Origin: Tritrichomonas foetus
Lineage: Eukaryota > Parabasalia > Tritrichomonadida > Tritrichomonadidae
Assembly (NCBI GenBank): GCA_001839685.1
Contig: MLAK01000552.1
Span: forward strand, 37,609 to 101,608
DNA: 64,000 bases
Reading direction: 5' to 3'
Shown here: one piece after another, positions 9,501 to 17,545 of the stretch
Layout of the letters: every line of letters starts with the position of its first letter
Position numbering within the stretch: the first letter of the stretch is position 1
Translations under genes and position numbers: made by a program
Notes under the pieces: model-generated
The model's input: the letters and a program-made list of their open reading frames with translations, nothing else
What the model was told of the DNA's origin: nothing
Databases searched by the model: none

Positions 9501-12263
9501 TTTGCAATCTCTAGAATCAATTGTCTTGTTTCAGAATTGAAGGAAATTCCAACAGCTGCTGAATTATCATCTGATTACACTTATAAAGGACGCTGCGGAA
9601 TTTATAATATGGGATCAACTTGTTACATGAATGCATTGATGCAAGTTTTAAATGGCTTTCAACATTTTTCACTCAAAATTATTTCTAAAAATACTAAAGA
9701 TCTACCACAATTTGTTGTCGAAATGAGAAATTGTTTAGCAAAATTAAGATATATTCGTGGTGTTGATCTCCAATTAAATAAACTCGCAAATACGATTGAT
9801 GAAAACTTTAATCCATTTCTTCAACAAGACATTGAAGAATTCTTTAATTTAAGAATTGTAAACCGTCTTTCTGAAGAGCTGAAAGAAGCGGATGATGTAA
9901 CAGAAACTATGAAAATCCAAGTTACTTATAATATTAGTACAGATTCTGGTCAAATTGTTTCAACACATAAAGAAACATTATATTATTTCCTTTTACAAAC
10001 CAAGAATTTATCAAGAATTGATGAATCCTTTAAATTATACTTTGAACCTGAAAATATTGAATATACAATTGAAGGTACGAAAGAAAAAGTTCCTGCTAAA
10101 CGATGGATCTCGATTTCCAAATGGCCTGATTATCTTGTTGTCCAACTTCAAAGATGGGAATTCTCAATTGAAACAGGAGAAAGACACAAACTTGTTCATG
10201 AATTTGGATTTCCAGTTGACCTTAGAGACGATGACATAAAATGTCATTTTGAAGCCCAAAAATGTGATTGTGCTTATACTTTAGCTGGTGTAGTCATTCA
10301 TCAAGGAAATGCTGACCAAGGCCACTATTTTGCCATTGTTTTGGGTGATGATAATGAATGGTATTTCTGTAATGATAGAAAAATAGAATATTTTGACATA
10401 AATGACTTAGCAACTTTTGCATATGGAATTTCTGATGGAAATCAATCACCAGAAGAAATATATACAGGTTATTTACTATTTTACAAAAAAGTAGGTCTTC
10501 CTAAGATAAGTGTTGAATGCCCACAAGACCTTGAAGAAGAAATTGATGCTGAAAATGCACGAAATTGGTCATCTGTCATTTTTTATTCACATGAATTTGT
10601 TGATTATGCTAAAAGAATGATTATGGAATACAATAAAAATATAGAAATGCTTGACATTGCATTATCAGTATTATTCAAAATTGCGATCTGTGAAGAATCT
10701 TCTTTAAGACAATGGTGCTTTATTTTAACTAATCATGTTTTGACTGAAAAAAGCCAATGCTTAAGATTCTTTGAATATGTTGAAAAAGAAATTAATACAT
10801 CATTGGCGGCTTTATTTGCTATTTCTGAAAATGTAACAAATGAACTCACTACATTGTTTAGTTTCGTATTCTCCAAACTCATTGATACAACAAAACCGCT
10901 TATTTCTATTTTGAAATGTGTTGAAGGTCAATTTCCGAAAAGAATGTTTTGCACTTTCTTATTTGACACAATTGCCAACTTATGTCAACTTCTTAAAGTT
11001 GAATGGGTTCAAGAAGAAGAAGCTTTAACTCTTATGCTAACTATTTTATCTTTGCAATTAGCGAAAGAAACACAAAGACAAGTAACCAAATCGCATGTTA
11101 CAGCTTTTAACAATTTACTTTCTGTGTTTACAGATGTAATTCGAATTAAAGGCTGCACAGATGCTGTGTTAAGTGTTTTTGACATTCAGCGAATGAATAA
11201 AATCGGGCACATATATAAGAAATGTGAAAATTTCTCAAAATTATTATTGTATGTAAATTCGATTCGACAAGATATATTTTTAGATACTGAAGAAGCTTCA
11301 CCAGCAACTTTAGAATTAATTAACCAATTCATTCCACAACAACAAGCTGCTGACAATACCGAAACACTAGATTTAGACCTTGATTTTATGTTTCCAAGTC
11401 TTGAACAACTTGTTTTTTGTGAAAATAAAGAAGTTCGTCGGAATTCATGTGATGTGTTGATACAAATGATTGGTAAAAAAGATGAAAATCTAATTCTCTT
11501 TTTGAAAGAAGCAATAATAAATGAAACTCTTCAATGCCACCTTTTACCTGAAGAAAATTCAGTTACCTTGTTTGTGTGTGGCCTTTTGCCTAAAATGCAT
11601 GAATTGATTCATCATGGAGATGAATCATCATGTAAAGAATTTATTGAAGTTGTTTTAAGGTTATGCTGTGTACATCCAAATTCTTTAATAAGAGAGTTTT
11701 TAATCATTTCTGAAATTTATCTTTCAATTCAAAATGAAAAACTCAAAAGAAAAATCTTCAAAATAATTCATCATTTAATTGCTTATGATCGAAGTTTGTT
11801 AAGTGATTCATCACTTGAAAAGGTTTTTGATAACATTATGTCAAGTTATGTCACTTCTAAATATACAACCCAGATTCTGGCAGCTTTTCAAGATAAAGCA
11901 AACAATACGACACTTTCTGGGGCTTGTATAGAATATTATTTAACTTCTGAATATGATGAAAATGCCGAAATTCTTTTAAATTTATTACAAAAAGGGCTTC
12001 ACCCTGCCGAAGTAAACATTCCTTCATCTGCAGATTGTTTCATGCAACTTAAATTCGCAAATGAGTTGTGGAATATATGGCCTGAAAAGAAATCCGAACT
12101 TGCGAATTTCATGTTGAGTGCATTTAAGCATGCAAAACCATTTTCACTTTATCAAAATTCTGTGACCTTAAAACAAACAATTGAGCATCTGAAATCATAT
12201 TGTCCTGATGATGTATCTAAAGTTATAGATGAAATGTCAGAAAACAAAAATCCGAAGTCATGA
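6564..12263 (+). CDS. Giant ubiquitin C-terminal hydrolase (USP, peptidase C19; USP9X/USP24/USP34-like layout)
   Basis: A 1,899-residue protein. The USP catalytic domain spans about residues 1010-1320. The Cys box is GIYNMGSTCYMNALMQ, with nucleophile Cys1020. The His box is GVVIHQGNADQGHYFAIVL with His1254. Asp1271 in CNDRKIEYF is the likely third residue. QRWEFSIETGERHKL is a typical USP core segment. The catalytic domain is compact; the CxxC pairs of the zinc ribbon are not evident. A ubiquitin-like fold is plausible around residues 630-720, ahead of the catalytic domain. The rest is helical-repeat solenoid before and after the core, as in the USP9X, USP24 and USP34 group. It should remove ubiquitin from substrates; target and location are unknown. 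The reading frame is open for 5.7 kb with no intron. The ATG at 6564 is preceded by an in-frame stop-rich spacer. Confidence 0.93.
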   Translation: MSHNIEFPQNDDFIFEGDDISDNVRNLSNVLSQLNSIPMDEFPPKTDDFLNNQLPSIWRTIQSSSHPSRSLIKEITFFEEQYCKLCVHTNLIPSMLIAITTTFDSSLQKGTFYQCETISDQERDSIFDKLENHDKILRPDRPNSNHITKELILNVVKSCIFKRAKELYEENILNAEQVSALVRLFTCIESSIDPKLVSAILPILMNASIRLIDPKNTDLNHICQFLSKFVVMMPNLVDSILNVFCDLSSEKSPVTTRYMAISDIITIVSSVGIGNSENQVKNAMVNALNTSSQSNILTRVYQFLPKLASITQFSDDDLHSLLNKTRSNDEKLISALVEVINSINRSVDSFAEELLAHDILSPALYCSVIGKTESETTTKRLFDQLLDSTDRLMKKTSIQHVELNDRLTSLMNEEGVDLMKLLKFLFLCAPNVDTLKDSIVKVLNLPVLPPELIPMLQGFTRKLNDFDSSTTIMALFNVVLGKLQTTTSYNQFTSSLVTVVTQWINVSNNIETTVILKKLSELNFTSIDDSVPCLVNELIAKCNDEKVKQDFLFKVLNDSVPPKHSIWLIESLFTLIHEDNNLVLTCFNTIMEHIQGDKYTNGVSLLYSAVMYEADFYQLGEHNCFNQNVVLHLQDDNATDIVISLHPFHSTRRIFAEVAHALNISVTQFQLIITEEQQEKYLTYNAPLNVVQIGIIEEEDLVYHEVPMELIIASNNEDHQPNPPTYETPFMDCLASKTSILFDLLKDDFESELLFLIILLFPKLSLVPNNPLQEVAVGKCSDPMLFKDSIRVFPYAVSCSPIPERAQEFLFELVSHNYDTVSVAFACKALFGIENTFVFDKTNLKKCLIDCSNHQFRSITSKMVSTETNKDDMIELLMTTLTKENRKKSKQFYDCIKKFNLPPETFIPIYQALEQFEFSYYSDIDQTFISLLDLIPENQEMIDLTIQRLFSPPTCKNETLPFVHTIESWLAALKFIESEFAISRINCLVSELKEIPTAAELSSDYTYKGRCGIYNMGSTCYMNALMQVLNGFQHFSLKIISKNTKDLPQFVVEMRNCLAKLRYIRGVDLQLNKLANTIDENFNPFLQQDIEEFFNLRIVNRLSEELKEADDVTETMKIQVTYNISTDSGQIVSTHKETLYYFLLQTKNLSRIDESFKLYFEPENIEYTIEGTKEKVPAKRWISISKWPDYLVVQLQRWEFSIETGERHKLVHEFGFPVDLRDDDIKCHFEAQKCDCAYTLAGVVIHQGNADQGHYFAIVLGDDNEWYFCNDRKIEYFDINDLATFAYGISDGNQSPEEIYTGYLLFYKKVGLPKISVECPQDLEEEIDAENARNWSSVIFYSHEFVDYAKRMIMEYNKNIEMLDIALSVLFKIAICEESSLRQWCFILTNHVLTEKSQCLRFFEYVEKEINTSLAALFAISENVTNELTTLFSFVFSKLIDTTKPLISILKCVEGQFPKRMFCTFLFDTIANLCQLLKVEWVQEEEALTLMLTILSLQLAKETQRQVTKSHVTAFNNLLSVFTDVIRIKGCTDAVLSVFDIQRMNKIGHIYKKCENFSKLLLYVNSIRQDIFLDTEEASPATLELINQFIPQQQAADNTETLDLDLDFMFPSLEQLVFCENKEVRRNSCDVLIQMIGKKDENLILFLKEAIINETLQCHLLPEENSVTLFVCGLLPKMHELIHHGDESSCKEFIEVVLRLCCVHPNSLIREFLIISEIYLSIQNEKLKRKIFKIIHHLIAYDRSLLSDSSLEKVFDNIMSSYVTSKYTTQILAAFQDKANNTTLSGACIEYYLTSEYDENAEILLNLLQKGLHPAEVNIPSSADCFMQLKFANELWNIWPEKKSELANFMLSAFKHAKPFSLYQNSVTLKQTIEHLKSYCPDDVSKVIDEMSENKNPKS

Positions 12264-12468
12264 AAAAAATTATTTCACTCTCCAGTTATCTGCATGAAGA
12301 TTCATAGTTCAATGATATACACAAATCTCTGTTATAATAATAAACTTTTATAAATATATATAAATCGTCTTTTTTTTTAAATGTAATGCTAAAATCAAAA
12401 TGATTTAATACCGAAAATTTAAATAATTTATTTATTATTTATCAAACACACGAAAATAAATAGTAATT

Positions 12469-13908
12469 TTAAAGCTCATATTTTAACATTTGAATCCCCT
12501 TCTTTCTTCCAATCCATTGAGCTATCAAAATTACAGCCAATAATAAAAACACAACAATAAATAAATTCGTTCTCGCAATTTCCTTTTCTAATTTTCCCTT
12601 TACAAGGGCCACCTTTTCCGAAACCTCATTATTCATTTGATCCAAACCATCGACAATTCTAATTGACGCTTCAGCTCTCTCAGATGCTTTAGCAGCTTCT
12701 TCTTTTACATCATTTGCAAATTTCATGACACCTTTTAATTTCACTTGTAAAGCAGAAACTCCGTTTCCAACCTCTTGGAACTCTTTAGCTGCTTCTCTGG
12801 CTGTTCCAAGGACTGTTTTCTGTGCGAGAGCAATAACAGATGATGGAGCAGGTAATTGAGAAACTACTTTCGTAAATCCATCTGCAAATTTTTGTCCAAC
12901 TTCTCCGCAATTCTTTCCATCAATTATTCCGAATTTATCATTTTCACGACCAGCGTCCAAATTCAAAGACACCTTCGCCTGTGTCAGCGCGGTGATTGGA
13001 TCAGATGATTTGGAAAGAACCATTCGCCAGAGGAGCTGCATTGTCTGTGAATCACATCCACCTTCTTTTAAATTGTTCTCTCTTTGAAATTTGTTCACGC
13101 GCGAAATTAAATTCAAAGAGTCGTCGCCCGGGTCAGACCCGATTTTTGACATGGCAATTCTAACAAATCTCATCATCGCGCGTAGCTGCCTCACAGTTGC
13201 TGGTGTAATGCAACATCTGCCAATTAGATAAGACGGGAAGCATTTCAAATTGAACTTTTTGATTGATTCTTTTAAAGAGCCGAAATAAAACTCTTGATCT
13301 TCGCCTGAGGAGGAGGAGGAAGACGCGGAGCATATTTCCGGGGGCGAAAAACAGAAGAACTTAAGAAGAAGCTGCGTTTCCTTATATAATGTCGGCAGCG
13401 TTGATGAAACTGTATCTGACACATCATACAATTGATGGAATCTGCGATTCAGTTCAGCCAGCGAAGAGGGGTTCCTCAGGTGCTTACGAGAAAGCCTTGA
13501 AATGATGTCAAGGTGCGAGAAAGCCGCAAGCTGGTGAAATAAATTGCATACGTCCGGCCAGTGGCCACTTTTCACAGAAATGCTCCGATATTTGGCCGAC
13601 ATGATGACAAGCTGTTGCGGCGGCATAAAAATCACATCACCATTCACGGTGTGGTGAAGTTTCATTCCGTATTTTTCGAAATCTGGCGGCTCTCCTTGAA
13701 ATTTGAATTGATACAACGATACAATTTTGCCTGGAGTGGGAATTGGCGCAACCCAAAACGGCATATCGGCTTCGTCAAGGCAATCGAGAAACGCATATAA
13801 TTTATAACCTTCGATTTTGAAAGGATGCTCGCTGACTGTCGCACCGCGAAGAAAAGACGCTGGATTTGTTTCTGGCTTTTCTGGAAATAAATAATAATGA
13901 TCAATCAT
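12469..13908 (-). CDS. Tail-anchored membrane protein of unknown function
   Basis: A 479-residue protein. The open frame extends nine codons further 5' to a GTG at 13935, but the first ATG is at 13908 (MIDHYYLFPEKP), which I take as the start. The N-terminal 250 residues look globular. Around residue 275 is a segment (RVNKFQRENNLKEGGCDSQT) resembling the helical core of peptidoglycan-binding-like domains; I would not lean on it. From about 360 to 440 there are alternating Ala/Lys/Glu heptads (coiled coil), followed by one hydrophobic helix (LFIVVFLLLAVILIAQW) about 20 residues from the end and a short basic tail. That is the topology of a tail-anchored protein, as in SNAREs and other ER/Golgi/mitochondrial surface proteins, but no SNARE motif is evident. 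AACTTTTT lies on the coding strand 29 bp upstream (13938-13945). Confidence 0.7.
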   Translation of the reverse strand: MIDHYYLFPEKPETNPASFLRGATVSEHPFKIEGYKLYAFLDCLDEADMPFWVAPIPTPGKIVSLYQFKFQGEPPDFEKYGMKLHHTVNGDVIFMPPQQLVIMSAKYRSISVKSGHWPDVCNLFHQLAAFSHLDIISRLSRKHLRNPSSLAELNRRFHQLYDVSDTVSSTLPTLYKETQLLLKFFCFSPPEICSASSSSSSGEDQEFYFGSLKESIKKFNLKCFPSYLIGRCCITPATVRQLRAMMRFVRIAMSKIGSDPGDDSLNLISRVNKFQRENNLKEGGCDSQTMQLLWRMVLSKSSDPITALTQAKVSLNLDAGRENDKFGIIDGKNCGEVGQKFADGFTKVVSQLPAPSSVIALAQKTVLGTAREAAKEFQEVGNGVSALQVKLKGVMKFANDVKEEAAKASERAEASIRIVDGLDQMNNEVSEKVALVKGKLEKEIARTNLFIVVFLLLAVILIAQWIGRKKGIQMLKYEL

Positions 13909-14264
13909 TGGATTAGCAAAATATCGAAATAGCACTCAAAAAGTTTAGAAATTTTGATAAACTAATGAAAAAGTGAATTTACGCTCAGATTTAAATAATA
14001 AAATAATATGAGATATCTCGCCAGGTTGTTTTGTAATTTATAAACATCTAATCTTTGTATGATAATGCAATGTTAATTAATCTAAAAATCCTTATGGCCA
14101 CGACTTTCGTTGTCCAAAATGATTTTGGACATTTGCGCCAACCCGATCTTTATAATCTAAACAAAATAAGAAAAAAGAATTAAATTATAAATATTTCAAA
14201 AATTTACAATATTAATATTTCATTTCCATTAATGGAATCCACAATCTGTTCAATTTTTTTAAAT
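13909..14264. other. Intergenic spacer with palindrome and micro-ORF
   Basis: About 355 bp between two minus-strand genes. Most is plain AT-rich sequence, but 14090-14160 is clearly GC-richer than its surroundings. It holds a perfect 9-bp inverted repeat with a 3-bp loop (14111-14131) and a 29-codon plus-strand frame (14094-14183) that starts MATTFVVQNDFGHLRQ. Either a small peptide gene, a gene remnant or a structured RNA would explain it. Confidence 0.4.
14111..14131. repeat. Perfect inverted repeat (9-bp arms, 3-bp spacer)
   Basis: TGTCCAAAA, then TGA, then TTTTGGACA. The arms are exact reverse complements. It lies in a locally GC-richer patch of an otherwise AT-rich spacer. As RNA it would fold into a short hairpin; as DNA it could be a protein-binding site. 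No function is known. Confidence 0.6.
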
Positions 14265-15650
14265 TTAGTCATCTTTCTTTTCTTCTTCACCTTCATTTTG
14301 AACGACCGGCAATTCACCAGACTTCATTGTTCCTTCCAGAAAATCATCAGAATCAAGATCAGAGTTCTCTTTATTTTCTGTACTCGTATCAGTATCATCT
14401 TTCTTTTCATCATTTTCAGATTTTTCATCATTTTTATTTTCATCATTTTTATTTTCATCATTTTTATTTTCATCATTTTTATTTTCTTCGTTTTGTTTTT
14501 CATCATTTTGCTTTTCTTCGTTTTGATTTTCATTAGTGAGAGTCAGGGCTTGATCAATCACGTTATCAAGTGGGTGAAATCCTTGTTCATTTTTCACTTC
14601 ACTTTCGTTTTCGCGAGGACTGTTTGTCGTTCTAGCGCTTGTTGATCGAGGACTAGCGGACTTAGGTGAAGTGGAATTTGGACTCTTTATATCTTTTGTT
14701 TTTGCTTCATTTTCAGGAGCTTCTTCTTCTTCGAGCTGACCTTCTTCTTCTTCCTCTTCACCTGCCTTCAGCTTTTCTTCAAGTTCTTCTGCTTCAGCAT
14801 CCATTCCCAGCTGCTTGTAAATATCATAAGCAGCTTTATAGTATTGCTTTGATAGTTGTTGATTGTTTGCATATTCCGCATTTTCTCCCATTTCCACGTA
14901 AATGTTAGCAGACTCGACTGTGCCTTTTCCGACATCTTCCTCTAAAGATTTCATTGCCCGATCGTACAAATCAACAGCTTCACTATTCTTGCCACGAAGA
15001 GCTGAGACGCGAGCGATATCAATATCACGACGAAAAGTCAAATGCTTGTCTTCTAGCTCAACATCAGCAATCGGCTTAAGTGCCTCATTTGCGTGATTCA
15101 AATAACGAATTGTTTCTGCTTTCTTGTTGCTATTTCGTAATGCGAGATACGCGTCTGAAAGTTCTACTGCAATAATAACGGATTCTTCAGGTGGTATTTC
15201 GTTCGTTTTTTCGAGTTGATGGGCTTTACTCAAATGGCGGACAGCAGATTGATATCTTTCAATTTTGTTATAATAAATTCCGAGGTTTTTGTCTGATCGC
15301 AGTGTTTCAACTGATTCTTCACCATATACAAAATAGTTTAATTGCTTTTGCTGGGCCATCAGCTTAAATTTATCATGGGGATCCATATTTTCGTCTTGAA
15401 GTTGTTCTTCTATTTGGTCCAGCTTTTCTTCAGGTGTCCTCATATCAAGGGCATCTGGATTTGAACCAAAGTAACGGGTTACAAACGGTTGTTGTTCTTC
15501 TTGTTGAACGGCGCGATTTGATTTGTATTTTTGAGGAACACGAGACAAACGGAAACATGAAGAATCGAGATCTTTTTGCGAGAGCCTTTTTGTCGGGGGT
15601 TTTTGTGAAGCATCGATAACTTTTCTGGTTCTGCGAGTTGGCGTCGACAT
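14265..15650 (-). CDS. TPR-like protein with low-complexity acidic C-terminal tail
   Basis: A 461-residue protein. The N-terminus is basic (MSTPTRRTRK), possibly a nuclear or microtubule-binding tail. Residues about 115-300 form helical pairs with TPR character: YYNKIERYQSAVRHLSKAHQL, then VDLYDRAMKSLEEDVGKG, then KQYYKAAYDIYKQLGMDAEA. After residue 300 the chain is disordered and rich in Glu, Asn, Lys and Asp, with a run of NDENK/NEEKQ repeats encoded by a 15-bp tandem DNA repeat. No catalytic motif is visible. TPR proteins usually act as adaptors, so a scaffold role is inferred. The ATG at 15650 has AAACGTA immediately before it, one of several ACGT-core sequences next to starts in this window. 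Confidence 0.72.
   Translation of the reverse strand: MSTPTRRTRKVIDASQKPPTKRLSQKDLDSSCFRLSRVPQKYKSNRAVQQEEQQPFVTRYFGSNPDALDMRTPEEKLDQIEEQLQDENMDPHDKFKLMAQQKQLNYFVYGEESVETLRSDKNLGIYYNKIERYQSAVRHLSKAHQLEKTNEIPPEESVIIAVELSDAYLALRNSNKKAETIRYLNHANEALKPIADVELEDKHLTFRRDIDIARVSALRGKNSEAVDLYDRAMKSLEEDVGKGTVESANIYVEMGENAEYANNQQLSKQYYKAAYDIYKQLGMDAEAEELEEKLKAGEEEEEEGQLEEEEAPENEAKTKDIKSPNSTSPKSASPRSTSARTTNSPRENESEVKNEQGFHPLDNVIDQALTLTNENQNEEKQNDEKQNEENKNDENKNDENKNDENKNDEKSENDEKKDDTDTSTENKENSDLDSDDFLEGTMKSGELPVVQNEGEEEKKDD
14421..14532 (-). repeat. 15-bp tandem coding repeat (NDENK units)
   Basis: Inside the TPR gene. On the plus strand the unit ATTTTTATTTTCATC recurs with near identity about four times, then continues in diverged form (TTCGTTTTG variants) for two to three more units. 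Each unit encodes five residues (N-D-E-N-K, later N-E-E-K-Q or N-D-E-K-Q). Replication slippage would change copy number without breaking the frame, so this tract should vary between strains. Confidence 0.85.
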
Positions 15651-16103
15651 TACGTTTAAAAAAATCGTTATTAGTTTTGAATATATATGGCCATATAAAC
15701 ATTAAAAATGATCATCTCAAAATATTCAATCATAATATGCCCCTATTATTCAATATTAAACCAAATATGTATTCAATATATCATCACGATATCATCATAG
15801 AATATACATATTCCCTCAACTGTGTAGTTTATATCAGATACATAATTTCATATAATCTTAGTATTCTTAGAGAAAACATGATAAGCATAATTTGAAGCAA
15901 TAAATATGTCGAAAATAACATAAAAGCTATTCCATAAATTCAAATTCGCCATTAGAATTATCCAAACTTGGAAGTAATCTTTTTCCAGTTTGGTAGTAAT
16001 GGAGAGGTATGCATAAATGATATAATAAGCAAACAAAAAACAAAAAGTTTGTTATCAATACTTTTTTTAAATAAAATCATTTCAAATCAAATCTTAAAAA
16101 AAT
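15651..16103. other. Intergenic spacer
   Basis: About 450 bp of AT-rich DNA between two minus-strand genes. It holds short frames with no coding character on either strand. I see nothing functional beyond the TACGTTT next to the TPR-protein start. Confidence 0.4.
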
Positions 16104-16916
16104 CTAGTGACTGTTCAATATGTTTCTTGTCGAAGAGGCATCTCTACCACATGCTTCAAACACTTGCACGACTTGGTCTTGATCGTGTCCTTCATCAACA
16201 AATTTATTAATTTCGTTTCGCTCATTTTCTGTGAATTTATCAAGCTTTTTAATTACAGCTTCACTCAAACTTTCTGGCATTTTGGTGCATAGCATTGGAT
16301 TGCTTATGATATATGCAACAGCGTAAGAAATGTTATAATCGTGTTTTCTTAAAGCTTCTTTGATTGTTTCTTCGTCATTTGTGAAACCCATTTCTTTGAT
16401 TAGATCCACTTTTTCAAAGAAGTTATCAGGATCGTTTGGGTTATCAGATAATCTCTTTGTGGGTTTAGCCGAATCAGCTGAAGATCCACTGCATAAATCG
16501 TTAGCCGATTGATCTGCCTGCTTTTTTGGCGCCGGCGGTTTTGGAAGGGAAGATGATGAATCAATGTCAGAGGCCCTGTGCAATTTGGATGATGTCATTG
16601 AGGAAGAGGCGCATGCTTCTGTCATCGATGTTGGCGCAGCTGTTGTTGTCGCTGTTGAACTAATTACGTTTTGATTGGAAAAGGCATTATTATGTGGTAT
16701 CGTTAGAGTAAACTCAGAATTGTCATCGAATTCTTGTAGGTTTTGTTCGTTTTTAAGAAGGAGGCGTGAACTGTTGAGCTGAATCGTATCTGGATAATCG
16801 TATTTTGCAATTAATGCTTTTTTAATGTCGCCTACTGTTTCAAAGTCATAGAATTGAAAATAATGGTATTTGTGTTCCGCAATATTAGTGATTTTAATCG
16901 ATCTTTTCTGCATCAT
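16104..16916 (-). CDS. Ubiquitin-like/UBA protein (RAD23/DSK2-type shuttle candidate)
   Basis: A 270-residue protein. The frame is open up to a TTG at 17000, but the first ATG is at 16916 (MMQKRSIKITN). Residues about 3-75 look like a divergent ubiquitin-like fold (SIKITNIA, DIKKALIAKYDYPDTIQL, NSSRLLLKNEQNLQEFDDN, FTLTIP). A Ser/Pro-rich linker follows. At about 175-215 there is a UBA domain (VDLIKEMGFTNDEETIKEAL, then HDYNISYAVAYIISNP), and a second UBA-like three-helix segment closes the protein (ERNEINKFVDEGHDQDQVVQ). Proteins with this UBL-UBA-UBA layout carry ubiquitinated cargo to the proteasome. The STI1/XPC-binding domain of RAD23 is not obvious. The upstream 13-bp tandem repeat (16933-16971) abuts the start. 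Confidence 0.78.
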   Translation of the reverse strand: MMQKRSIKITNIAEHKYHYFQFYDFETVGDIKKALIAKYDYPDTIQLNSSRLLLKNEQNLQEFDDNSEFTLTIPHNNAFSNQNVISSTATTTAAPTSMTEACASSSMTSSKLHRASDIDSSSSLPKPPAPKKQADQSANDLCSGSSADSAKPTKRLSDNPNDPDNFFEKVDLIKEMGFTNDEETIKEALRKHDYNISYAVAYIISNPMLCTKMPESLSEAVIKKLDKFTENERNEINKFVDEGHDQDQVVQVFEACGRDASSTRNILNSH

Positions 16917-16932
16917 AAATGAATAATTATAT

Positions 16933-16971
16933 TTGTAAAAAATATTTGTAAATAATATTTGTAAATAATGA
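16933..16971. repeat. 13-bp tandem repeat, three copies
   Basis: Three contiguous 13-bp units reading TTGTAAAAAATAT, TTGTAAATAATAT and TTGTAAATAATGA. It lies 17-55 bp upstream of the ATG of the ubiquitin-like/UBA gene (minus strand), exactly where the promoter should be. Slippage is the simple explanation; a regulatory role is possible. Confidence 0.8.
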
Positions 16972-17545
16972 CAGATTTTAGAGGGATGCTGAGAGGTCAA
17001 TTTCTAAGGCGAATTTCTGTAAATAAAAACGGTTGATTTCTCCAAGTTTTGGGAAAAACATGAACTTTAAAATCATTGCAATGAACAGAGTGAGTGTTTT
17101 TTTTCATAGATGATGAGAAATTCCATTAGTATATATATGTGTAAATATATTGATACAGTATATTTAGTTCTTATTTCTTTGGCTATCAGGAAAGTTTTTC
17201 ATTCTGCAACACTCTCCCTTGATATTTCCTTTCACTTTTCAGTTGATATTTGGCTATATAAAGACCGAATAAATACTCAATGACTTTATCATATGCCACT
17301 TCATGGATATTATTCAATTTACTCTTCTGAATCTCATTTCACTTCTATCACTTTTTACATGTGTATGACCGAATAAAAGTTCAATTCTTTAACTTACAGA
17401 TTTCAATTTATACATAGAATTTTCAATAGAAACGAAAACGATAGATTTTGAATAATTTGCAAACTTTCGTAAACTTTTGAAAAAAACCAGAGACATGTAT
17501 AACTTTTTAAAATAGTTCAATACCATAGATAACTTTTTAAATCGT
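16972..17545. other. Intergenic spacer between divergent genes
   Basis: About 570 bp holding the promoters of the UBA protein (-) and the transporter (+). GACCGAATAAA followed by A-x-TCAAT occurs twice about 100 bp apart (near 17263 and 17367). AACTTTTTAA occurs at 17501-17510 and again at 17531-17540, the second copy seven bases before the transporter ATG. Confidence 0.5.

Noticed and set aside
12469..13908. SNARE assignment for the tail-anchored protein
   Set aside because: The coiled coil before the membrane helix lacks the central Q or R layer and heptad length of a SNARE motif.
14232..14645. 137-residue plus-strand Phe/Ile-rich frame
   Set aside because: It is the antisense of the 15-bp NDENK repeat and of the acidic tail.
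17268..17387. Pair of GACCGAATAAA words as a possible regulatory direct repeat
   Set aside because: Only about 11 bp match and the copies are 100 bp apart; chance is enough in AT-rich sequence.
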